Shown: positions 27,514 to 35,521 of the stretch, in pieces | Layout: every line of letters begins with the position of its first letter | Position numbering within the stretch: position 1 is the first letter of the stretch | DNA from: an uncultured Bacteroidaceae bacterium | Lineage (GTDB): Bacteria; Bacteroidota; Bacteroidia; Bacteroidales; Bacteroidaceae | Assembly: GCA_905234555.1 (NCBI GenBank) | Contig: CAJOHO010000032.1 | Coordinates: 1-41,329, forward strand | Direction of reading: 5' to 3' | Length of the DNA: 41,329 nt | Notes under the pieces: generated by a model | Told to the model about the DNA's origin: nothing | What the model saw: the letters and a program-made list of their open reading frames with translations, nothing else | The model's database searches: none | Made by a program: the position numbers and the translations under genes

Positions 27514-28758
27514 TTATGGATGGTTGACTAACTGATAAACTTCGCTGCCTGCCAACAGAAAACAGCCTAAGCCATAATCGTCGAAATCAGGTTCTATATT
27601 CTTTCCTACAGGCTGTGAGTCCTTTGGTTCCTTGCCAGTACCTTGAACATAATGGAGGAAGCCATCCTTACGCAGACAGTTCTTTACCATTGCTTTCCAC
27701 GTTCGGGCGATGATCGGTGTAAAGCGTTCTCTTGGCAGAAAACCGTTGTTCACACCCCATGCCATTCCGTAGATGAACAAGGCTGTACCAGTGAGTTCCT
27801 TACCGCCAAAGTTCGTAGGGTCGTGGAGACTGACATTCCAGAATCCGTCCTTACGCTGACAATTTAGAAGTGCCTCTGTCATGAGTAGGAAATCACGTTT
27901 GTAATCATTGAAATGGAACTCTGCAGGGATGTTGTCATAGAGTTCCTTGTAGTCGAGTGCTGACTGCATGGCTCGTACCAAAGCAGCATAGACCCATCCG
28001 TTTCCACGGCTCCAATAACAGTTGGCACCGTTGGGTTCCTTGTAAGGTGGCACAAAGTCCTTGTCGCGCCACCAAAGTGATTCCTGTTGGTTGAAAAGAC
28101 CTCCTGCCAACGAGTCGCGAGTCCACACATACATGTGGTAACCATGTTCTGCGAAATCCAGTCGTTGTCCTTCTGTTCCGTCCATATAACTCAGCGTCAC
28201 AGGCAGATAAGTCAGCACGGGCAATCCCATCTGGATGGCATCAATCCAAGTCCAGTCGTGCAGGCTGGTACTACCATAACGTGCTTTGGTGGCTGGCGTC
28301 ATATTCTCTGGAGCCGGTGTCAGCAGGTTTTCCATACAGGCAATCGTTGGACTGATGGTCTCGTCCCACTCTTCGCTGAGCGGATAGATGTTACGCTGAC
28401 GATTCATCAGCAGATAGGTCTGGCAGCAGCAATAGTCATCTGCATCGCGTGTATAGATGCCATTGCGCGGAGTGAAACGATGGAAATTAGCCCACCTCAT
28501 GACATAATCGCGATTGACCTCGTGCAGGTCAATACCGTTGAGCGCCATCAAGCCCTCGAAATAGACTCCTCGTGTCCATAAGTTGCTGGGTCGTTCCTTC
28601 TTGACAAAGGTCGGAACGGTTGGGTCTGGATATTTGCGGATGAAGTAGTCGTTGGCACAATGCATAGCTTTCAGTACCGATGGTGCTGATGGTAACTTCT
28701 GAGCCTGAAGGGACAGGCATCCGGCAAGTAGCAAAAGAAGATAAAACAATCGTTTCAT
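27514..28758 (-). CDS. GH105 unsaturated rhamnogalacturonyl hydrolase
   Basis: 414 residues from MKRLFYLLLLLAG at 28758; the in-frame start at 28809 falls in an interspersed repeat and is rejected. Signal peptide ends LQAQ. Features of the (alpha/alpha)6 GH105/GH88 fold: WTRGVYFEGLMAL, LHDWTWIDAIQMGLPVLTYL, YWSRGNGWVYAALVRAM, NCQRKDGFWNVSL, ELTGTALFIYGMAWGV. The family removes the unsaturated uronic acid left by rhamnogalacturonan lyases, feeding rhamnose-ended fragments to GH106. First gene of the pectin run. Confidence 0.9.
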   Translation of the reverse strand: MKRLFYLLLLLAGCLSLQAQKLPSAPSVLKAMHCANDYFIRKYPDPTVPTFVKKERPSNLWTRGVYFEGLMALNGIDLHEVNRDYVMRWANFHRFTPRNGIYTRDADDYCCCQTYLLMNRQRNIYPLSEEWDETISPTIACMENLLTPAPENMTPATKARYGSTSLHDWTWIDAIQMGLPVLTYLPVTLSYMDGTEGQRLDFAEHGYHMYVWTRDSLAGGLFNQQESLWWRDKDFVPPYKEPNGANCYWSRGNGWVYAALVRAMQSALDYKELYDNIPAEFHFNDYKRDFLLMTEALLNCQRKDGFWNVSLHDPTNFGGKELTGTALFIYGMAWGVNNGFLPRERFTPIIARTWKAMVKNCLRKDGFLHYVQGTGKEPKDSQPVGKNIEPDFDDYGLGCFLLAGSEVYQLVNHP

Positions 28759-28786
28759 GGGGCTATGGTTTATTCTCAGCGGGAAT

Positions 28787-28807
28787 ACTTCGACAAGCTC
28801 AGTAACC
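28787..28807. repeat. Interspersed ACTTCGACAAGCTCAGT-type repeat
   Basis: A single copy of the CTTCGACAAGCTCAG motif, which I recall as a frequent interspersed repeat in many bacterial genomes. It sits in the gap between cdaA and GH105; translated it would give VTELVEVF ahead of GH105. Confidence 0.5.
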
Positions 28808-28820
28808 ACTGTTGAGCATT

Positions 28821-29585
28821 TTACATGACTGTTGTGAGATAACTTTCCAGTTCTTCCTGACTGACGCCAATGGTGAACTCACCACGAAATGCAATCGTGA
28901 TACGTCCTGTTTCCTCGCTGACAATGATGGCAACGGCATCGCTCTGCTGAGTGATACCCAAGGCAGCACGATGGCGCAGACCCATTTCCTTGGGAATATT
29001 CGTGCTATGGCTGACGGGCAGGATGCAGGCAGCAGCCTTGATGCGGTTCTCGGAAATAATCATGGCGCCATCGTGAAGTGGTGAGTTCTTGAAGAAGATA
29101 TTCTTGATGAGCTGGGCATTGATGTTGGCATCGATGACTTCGCCTGTGTTGACAATGTCGTTCAGCGACATGTCCCGTTCGATGATGATGAGTGCACCTA
29201 CATAATTTTTGCTCATGAAGTCGCAGGCGCGGACAATCTGCATGATAGCAGGATTTTCCTCTTCAGTTCCTTTCTTCTTTCGGCTGAACAGCCTGCGGAG
29301 AATGGAGAAGCGGTTGCTGGTGCCGATGGTGAGGAAGAAGCGTCGGATGTCTTCCTGGAACAAGATGATGAGTGCCAGCACACCCACGCTGACCAACTTG
29401 TCGAAGATACTGCCCAGAAGCTTCATCTGGAATATCTGAGAAACCAAAATCCAGGTGACGCCAAAAATCAGAATGCCATAGAAGACGTTAAGCGATCCTG
29501 ACGTCTTCATCAGCTTGTAAATGTAGTAGAGCAAGAATGCCACGCATAATATATCAATGGCATCTTTTAATCCGAAATCAATCAT
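28821..29585 (-). CDS. cdaA: Diadenylate cyclase (c-di-AMP synthase) CdaA
   Basis: 254 residues. Makes the second messenger c-di-AMP from two ATP at the inner membrane. Three membrane segments in the first 85 residues, then the DAC domain with Asp172-Gly-Ala (LHDGAMII) and Arg204-His-Arg (GLRHRAALG). Start codon overlaps the folP stop by four bases (ATGA), a common Bacteroidota pair. Confidence 0.95.
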   Translation of the reverse strand: MIDFGLKDAIDILCVAFLLYYIYKLMKTSGSLNVFYGILIFGVTWILVSQIFQMKLLGSIFDKLVSVGVLALIILFQEDIRRFFLTIGTSNRFSILRRLFSRKKKGTEEENPAIMQIVRACDFMSKNYVGALIIIERDMSLNDIVNTGEVIDANINAQLIKNIFFKNSPLHDGAMIISENRIKAAACILPVSHSTNIPKEMGLRHRAALGITQQSDAVAIIVSEETGRITIAFRGEFTIGVSQEELESYLTTVM

Positions 29586-30442
29586 ATCTGTTCGTCGGTA
29601 AAACGGTATTTGTCAGTTTGTGAAACGATAGAGACAGCCTCCACAGCTTCCCGCACATCGTGAACGCGCAGAATTTGTGCACAGTCCTTTGTCAGCGCAA
29701 TGGTGTTGAGGACTGAGGTGCCGTTTAGCGCGTGTTCGGCGCTGGTGTTCAGGAGTTTGTAAATCATGCTTTTGCGTGAAACACCCACCAGGATAGGCAG
29801 TTCGAAAATACGAAGTGCGTCAACATTTGCCAGCAACTCATAGTTCTGTTCCAGCGTTTTGCCAAAGCCGAAGCCTGGGTCAAGGATGATGTCTTTCTGT
29901 CCTAAGTCGCGCAGTTGTTGGATTCGTTCAGCGAAATAGAGCAGTATTTCTTTCATGAGATCCTCATAGTGAGGCATCTGTGCCGTTGCCGACACCGTTC
30001 CCTGTCCATGCATCAGGATGTAGGGAACACCCAGTTTGGCTACTGTGGCAAACATCTGCGCATCCAGTTGTCCGCAAGAGATGTCGTTCACCATCTGCAC
30101 GCCATACTCCTCCACACACATCTTTGCCACATCGGCACGAAACGTGTCAACCGACAGGATGGCGTCTGGTGCTTCTTGGCGGATGGTCTTCAGGGCAGTC
30201 CTCAACCGATTCATCTCTTCTTCCTTGCTGACGTCGTTGGCTCCTGGCCGTGTGCTAAAAGCGCCGACATCAATGATGCAGCCTCCTTCGTTGAGGATTT
30301 GTATCACACGCCGACGGATGGCCTCCTCCGTCTGCACCCTACTTTCTGCGTAGAAAGAGTCAGGAGTTACGTTGAGGATTCCCATCACTTGAGGTGTGCT
30401 CAGTTCAAGGAGGTGTCCGCCTACATTGATTGAGTATTGCAT
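29582..30442 (-). CDS. folP: Dihydropteroate synthase
   Basis: 286 residues from MQYSINVGG; an ATG four codons earlier (30454) is also possible, but family members start near MQYSINV. Joins p-aminobenzoate and a pterin diphosphate in folate synthesis. Motifs: VMGILNVTPDSFY, IIDVGAFSTRPGA, ILSVDTFRADVA, MVNDIS, ILMHGQG, DIILDPGFGFGKT, VGVSRKSMIYKLL. Overlaps cdaA and is divergent from murF. Confidence 0.96.
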   Translation of the reverse strand: MQYSINVGGHLLELSTPQVMGILNVTPDSFYAESRVQTEEAIRRRVIQILNEGGCIIDVGAFSTRPGANDVSKEEEMNRLRTALKTIRQEAPDAILSVDTFRADVAKMCVEEYGVQMVNDISCGQLDAQMFATVAKLGVPYILMHGQGTVSATAQMPHYEDLMKEILLYFAERIQQLRDLGQKDIILDPGFGFGKTLEQNYELLANVDALRIFELPILVGVSRKSMIYKLLNTSAEHALNGTSVLNTIALTKDCAQILRVHDVREAVEAVSIVSQTDKYRFTDEQI

Positions 30443-30524
30443 GTCTGAAAGCATATTTTTGGCAAAAATAGCAATAAATTTTCAACTTTCGTGTCTGAAT
30501 CCTCAACTTTCAACGATTTTTTCA

Positions 30525-30532
30525 TAACTTTG
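30525..30532 (+). promoter_or_regulatory. murF promoter -7 element
   Basis: TAACTTTG followed by CAC, 23 bases before the murF ATG; no clear upstream TTTG at 19-21 bases. Confidence 0.5.
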
Positions 30533-30554
30533 CACAAAATTCACTCATTATTCA

Positions 30555-31814
30555 ATGGAAATACAAGAACTGTACGACATCTTTCAACAACATCCTGTCG
30601 TTACAACCGATAGCCGTAACTGTCCGGCTAACTCTATCTTTTTTGCCCTCAAGGGGGCTTCGTTCAATGGTAATGCCTTTGCTTCGGCTGCGCTGGAGAA
30701 AGGGTGTGCCTATGCTGTTGTCGATGAGGCTGAATATGCCACAGGCGACAAACGCCTGATTCTGGTGAACAACGTGTTGGAAACGCTTCAGCAACTGGCT
30801 CGCCACCATCGTCGTCAGTTGGGACTTCCCATCGTCGGCATTACGGGAACCAACGGAAAGACAACCACCAAGGAACTGACTGCTGCCGTTCTCTCCAAGA
30901 AATACAATCTGCTCTACACGCAAGGTAACCTCAACAACCAGATTGGTGTACCCCTCACTCTGCTGCGCCTGACCCGCGAGCATGAGATGGCGGTTGTGGA
31001 GATGGGAGCCAGCCACCCTGGTGACATTAAGGAACTGGTGGAAATAGTCGAGCCAGACTATGGACTGATTACGAATGTGGGGAAGGCTCACTTATTGGGC
31101 TTTGGCTCTTTCGAAGGTGTGATTCGTACGAAAGGTGAACTCTACGACTTCTTGCGTGAACACCACGGACGGGTTTTCATCAATCCTCAGAACCCTCATC
31201 TGATGGGTATTTCACAAGGTCTGGACACCATTCCTTATTTAGAAGGAAAACTGACCGACTGCAATCCGTTTCTTCGTTTCTCCCTGCTGGGACACGAGGT
31301 GCAAACCCACCTGATTGGCGCATATAACATCGACAACGCACTGGCTGCAGCCACCGTAGGTGTTCAGTTTGGTGTGTCGGTTGAGGATATCTGTGCTGCG
31401 TTGGCAGATTATGTTCCTTCCAACAACCGCTCACAGTTCATGCAGACTGCCGACAACGCCCTGATTGTGGATGCCTACAATGCCAATCCCACCTCTATGT
31501 CTTTGGCTTTGCAGAATTTCCAACAGATGCAAGCCTCTCACAAGATGTGTATCATCGGTGATATGGGTGAGCTGGGAGAAGCGTCAGCACAGGAGCATCA
31601 GCGAATTGTGGATTTGTTGCAGACGATAGACCTTGAGGAAGTATGGTTGGTCGGTGATAATTTCGCCCAAGCCAACTGTCCGGACGCTTTCCGTCATTTC
31701 CACGATGTGGAAGCCGTGAAGGCAGAACTCGCCAACCATAAGCCACAAGGCAAGACCATCCTTGTGAAAGGTTCCAATAGTACCAAACTGTTTCAATTAC
31801 CCGAACTTCTGTGA
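30555..31814 (+). CDS. murF: UDP-MurNAc-tripeptide:D-Ala-D-Ala ligase
   Basis: 419 residues. Adds D-Ala-D-Ala to the peptidoglycan precursor in the cytoplasm. Mur ligase motifs: TDSRNCPANSIFFALKG at the N-terminus, ATP loop GITGTNGKTTTKE with Lys102, AVVEMGASHPGDI, NIDNALAAATVG, VDAYNANPTSM, MGELGEAS. YfhO follows after 80 bases on the same strand. Confidence 0.97.
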   Translation: MEIQELYDIFQQHPVVTTDSRNCPANSIFFALKGASFNGNAFASAALEKGCAYAVVDEAEYATGDKRLILVNNVLETLQQLARHHRRQLGLPIVGITGTNGKTTTKELTAAVLSKKYNLLYTQGNLNNQIGVPLTLLRLTREHEMAVVEMGASHPGDIKELVEIVEPDYGLITNVGKAHLLGFGSFEGVIRTKGELYDFLREHHGRVFINPQNPHLMGISQGLDTIPYLEGKLTDCNPFLRFSLLGHEVQTHLIGAYNIDNALAAATVGVQFGVSVEDICAALADYVPSNNRSQFMQTADNALIVDAYNANPTSMSLALQNFQQMQASHKMCIIGDMGELGEASAQEHQRIVDLLQTIDLEEVWLVGDNFAQANCPDAFRHFHDVEAVKAELANHKPQGKTILVKGSNSTKLFQLPELL

Positions 31815-31894
31815 TGGGAAAAAGAATCATTTCCTTTATCTCTCATAAGGTAGGAAAACAACAAACAAAGAATCTACCATAAATCAAATACGAT

Positions 31895-34800
31895 ATGACT
31901 CAACAAACAGCTTCATTCGATTGGAAAGCATGGGCTAAGCGTGCGTTGCCCGATGTTCTGTGCATCCTGCTCTTTGCTGCCATTGCCCTTTTATACTTCA
32001 GTCCTGCCCTCGAAGGCAAGAAAATCACAGGTGGAGACCATTCCCAGATGGATGGTGTCAGTGTGGAAATCCAGGCTTATCGTGATGCCCACAACGGCGA
32101 AACGCCTCGTTGGATCAATTCCATCTTCGGCGGTATGCCCACCTATCAGATTGCACCCAGTTACGACTCCCAGACCACGCTCAATACAGTAGAGAAAGCC
32201 TACCACTTGTGGTTCCCCAACTATGTGTGGTACATCTTTGCTTCCATGTTGGGATTCTACATTCTGTTGCGAGCCTTCAACTTCCGTCAGTGGATGGCAG
32301 CACTTGGTGCCATTGTCTGGGCATTCTCCAGCTATTTCTTCATCATCATTGCAGCAGGACACATCTGGAAAGTCATCGCTCTTGCCTATATTCCACCGAC
32401 AATTGCCGGTCTGGTGCTCTGTTATCGGGGAAAATACCTGTGGGGAGGCATCGTGACAGCTATTTTTGCAGCTCTTCAATTAGCCGCTAACCATATCCAG
32501 ATGACCTACTATTTCCTGATTCCTGAGGTACTGATGGTCATCGCCTTCCTCATCGAAGCCATTTGCAAGAAAAAGCAGGCCCAGTTCTGGAAGGCTACAG
32601 GAGTTGTCGCAGTAGCAGCTGTTATTGCCGTCGCACTCAACATCTCCAACCTCTACCATACTTACGAGTATGCAAAGCATGCACGTGGAGGTAGCGAACT
32701 GGTGAAAGCTGACAAGCAAGGCGACCAGACCGCTGGTGGATTGGACCGCAGCTATATCACCAACTGGAGTTATGGCATCGACGAGACCATGACGCTGCTC
32801 ATTCCTAACTTCCGAGGTGGAGCCTCACAAGATATGTTCTACAATCCGCAGGAGTATGCTTACCATCACGCAAGCTTCGAGGATAAAGCTGACCCAATGC
32901 TCCCTCCACAGGTTTATGCTGTCATGGGCGAATATTGGGGTGAGCAGCCGATGACCAGCGGACCGGTCTATGTAGGTGCTTTGGTCTGCATGCTGTTCAT
33001 TCTTGCTCTCTTCGTGATTCCTCATCAGAGTGCGCTGAAATGGGCTTTGGTGGCAGCCACTCTGCTGTCCATCATGCTCTCATGGGGACACAACTTCCCT
33101 GGGTTTACGAACTTCTTCATCGACCACGTACCTTTCTTCTCTAAGTTCCGTCCGATTTCCAGTATTTTGGTTGTAGCAGAATTTACCATTCCGTTATTGG
33201 CTTTGCTGGGACTCAAGGAATTTGTGAAAGGATGTGGCGATGCTGAACGACGTCCACAGATGAAAAAGGCTTTGATCTACAGCGGAGCGATTACTGCTTT
33301 CATTTGTTTGTTGTTCGTGCTTTCACCCTCGTTAGGTGGAAACGGTCTTTCGTCTCACGAACACAGCACTTGGATGTCCCGTTCCGCCTGGCTCGGACTC
33401 AATCCAGAGCAGGCACAGAGTTTGGAGGCACCGCTCTTTGCCAGCATCTCACAGATGCGTCTCTCTATGCTGTCGTCCGACGCCCTTCGTTCCTTCTTCA
33501 TCATCGTTTTGGGTTGTGCTGCGATGTTCTGGTTCTTCAGAAAAACCAACTCCAAAGCGCAGGAATCACAAAACTCCAGCACTCAAATCGCTCTCTTGAG
33601 CGGCATCCTTTTGGTCATCTGCTTAGTGGATATGTGGAGTGTCAACAAACGCTACATCAACGACACGATGTTCTCTACGCCTCAGGTGCAGGTAGCTCCC
33701 GATCCTACAGAAGCTGACCAGTTCATTCAAAGTGTGTCGGGTACTCAGCGTAACTATCGTGTCTGCGACTTCAACCACATGGGCGACAACACACCAGCAT
33801 TCTTCTATGCTAGTATCGGAGGCTATCATGCCGCTAAACTCTTGCGCTATCAGGAACTGCTGGATGCCTACGTGCTCAGTTCTGAAATCGGAAATGTCTA
33901 TGCGGCGCTGAATCAGGCTTCCATCGATACGATGGCTACGATTCAGGCACAGAGCAATTTCCCCATCTACGACCTTTCAGCAGCCAATACCGACAGCCTT
34001 TTCCCTGTGCTCAACATGCTCAACACACGTTGGTTCCTCCTGCCAGCTCAGCAGAATCAGTCCATTCCCGTCCAGAATCCTGCTGCCTACGGAAATGCTT
34101 GGTTGGTAAATGACATCATCTATGTAGATAATGCCAATGCTGAGCTGGAAACATTAGGTAAGGTATCTCCTCGTCTTACGGCTGTGGTTGATCAACGCTT
34201 TGCCGAAACGTTGGGCAAGGAGGCGGTTCCTGCTCTCAGTCCTGGCGACACCATCTACCAGACGGAGTTGACTTCTGACCGCGTGACCTATAAAGTCAGC
34301 ACTAAGAATGGTGCTTTGGCCGTTTTCTCCGAAATCTATTATCCCGACTGGACTGCAACGATCGACGGTAAACCAGCCGAGATGGGTCGTGCCGACTATG
34401 TGCTGCGAGCTATGCGTATTCCTGCAGGCGATCATGTGGTGGAAATGACCTTCGATCCCCAATCGATCCACACTACTGAGACCATCGCCCGTATCGCTCT
34501 GATTCTCCTTGTTCTTGCCATCATTGTGGCTCTGGCGCTGCCTTGGATTCGTAAGAGACGTTGTGCTTCCTGCGTTACGATGCTGGCAGTTCTTCTACTG
34601 CTTTCAGCTTGCAATTCTGGTCAGAAGTCTGACAACAACGCCGAGCCGAACGATTCTGTACAGAGCGATGAGTCAAATCCAGTTTTGACACACTTTGCCG
34701 ATTCCCTCAGCGAAGCCTATCAAGGTCATGTGGCTCAGTTTACCCTCATTGCAGACCTTCCAACAGATACTTTACAAGGTTATTCTGCAACCTTGACACG

Positions 34801-35452
34801 TGCCGTCTGCCAATGGGCAAACACGCTGATGGCACGCGAAGGAGAAGTCTTTGAAGGTGACCCCACCCAGCTCAACGACCTGTCCCAGTTCTATGCCACC
34901 CGATTCTGCCAGCAGAATTCCGCTTCTCACATCAAGCAGCAGATTGATATGTTGCTCGAATTGGCAAAGATGGAACATCCGGAGGGCGTTGACAGCATAC
35001 AGCCTGTCAGCGTTCCTGAGTGGGAATACCGCTATTGGATTCAGCGTGAGTACGAGAACGACTACTTCATCTCCTTCACAGGCAAGTTCTATGGCTATGG
35101 TGTGGAGAACGCTACCAGCAACGCCAGTTGCGCGGATGTCACGTTCTTGAAGAGCGACGGCAGTATTCTGGGTTTCGAAATGTTTACTTCGATGGATGAT
35201 CTGCGTCCGCTCATAGAGAAAGCCCTCAAGGAGAAATATGGTAAGGAGAACGTGGATATCTACCAGTTGGGTATTCCGATGCCCAATGCTCCGCTTTTCA
35301 TGGGTGAAGGTGTACGGTTCGACTATAGTGACTACCAAATCATCGAGTCACACTACTTCGAAGAACATGGAGAGTTTCCTTCCTGCTTTATTCCTTATAT
35401 CAACTTGAAGAAAGTCCTCACTCCTCAAGCTAAGGAAATCCTCCATCTTTAA
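31895..35452 (+). CDS. YfhO-family membrane protein fused to a lipoprotein-like domain
   Basis: 1185 residues. Residues 1 to about 885 are a multi-TM YfhO-type protein (probable GT-C-like membrane fold): first TM at about 18-36, conserved HSQMDGVSVEIQ and GGMPTYQI loops, many further TM segments, a soluble region at about 590-850 ending YPDWTATIDGKPAEM and RAMRIPAGDHVVEMTF, and a last TM at about 865-885. Then RKRRCASCVT leads to a complete lipoprotein signal, M896-LAVLLLLSAC906, an S/D/N linker and about 260 residues resembling DUF3298/RsiV-like lipoproteins (ISFTGKFYGYGVENATSNAS). Most likely two genes joined by loss of a stop codon; an internal start at 34580 could still make a free lipoprotein. 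Confidence 0.85.
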   Translation: MTQQTASFDWKAWAKRALPDVLCILLFAAIALLYFSPALEGKKITGGDHSQMDGVSVEIQAYRDAHNGETPRWINSIFGGMPTYQIAPSYDSQTTLNTVEKAYHLWFPNYVWYIFASMLGFYILLRAFNFRQWMAALGAIVWAFSSYFFIIIAAGHIWKVIALAYIPPTIAGLVLCYRGKYLWGGIVTAIFAALQLAANHIQMTYYFLIPEVLMVIAFLIEAICKKKQAQFWKATGVVAVAAVIAVALNISNLYHTYEYAKHARGGSELVKADKQGDQTAGGLDRSYITNWSYGIDETMTLLIPNFRGGASQDMFYNPQEYAYHHASFEDKADPMLPPQVYAVMGEYWGEQPMTSGPVYVGALVCMLFILALFVIPHQSALKWALVAATLLSIMLSWGHNFPGFTNFFIDHVPFFSKFRPISSILVVAEFTIPLLALLGLKEFVKGCGDAERRPQMKKALIYSGAITAFICLLFVLSPSLGGNGLSSHEHSTWMSRSAWLGLNPEQAQSLEAPLFASISQMRLSMLSSDALRSFFIIVLGCAAMFWFFRKTNSKAQESQNSSTQIALLSGILLVICLVDMWSVNKRYINDTMFSTPQVQVAPDPTEADQFIQSVSGTQRNYRVCDFNHMGDNTPAFFYASIGGYHAAKLLRYQELLDAYVLSSEIGNVYAALNQASIDTMATIQAQSNFPIYDLSAANTDSLFPVLNMLNTRWFLLPAQQNQSIPVQNPAAYGNAWLVNDIIYVDNANAELETLGKVSPRLTAVVDQRFAETLGKEAVPALSPGDTIYQTELTSDRVTYKVSTKNGALAVFSEIYYPDWTATIDGKPAEMGRADYVLRAMRIPAGDHVVEMTFDPQSIHTTETIARIALILLVLAIIVALALPWIRKRRCASCVTMLAVLLLLSACNSGQKSDNNAEPNDSVQSDESNPVLTHFADSLSEAYQGHVAQFTLIADLPTDTLQGYSATLTRAVCQWANTLMAREGEVFEGDPTQLNDLSQFYATRFCQQNSASHIKQQIDMLLELAKMEHPEGVDSIQPVSVPEWEYRYWIQREYENDYFISFTGKFYGYGVENATSNASCADVTFLKSDGSILGFEMFTSMDDLRPLIEKALKEKYGKENVDIYQLGIPMPNAPLFMGEGVRFDYSDYQIIESHYFEEHGEFPSCFIPYINLKKVLTPQAKEILHL

Positions 35453-35467
35453 TCGTCCCAAATACGT

Positions 35468-35505
35468 ATTCAGCGGAACAAGCAATGATGTTTGTTCCGC
35501 TGAAT
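35468..35505. terminator. Bidirectional terminator between yfhO and mfd
   Basis: Perfect 14-bp inverted repeat ATTCAGCGGAACAA / TTGTTCCGCTGAAT with a 10-base loop, between two convergent genes (stops at 35452 and 35522). No long T-run. Confidence 0.75.
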
Positions 35506-35521
35506 GCTTCATGGTTGGTTC

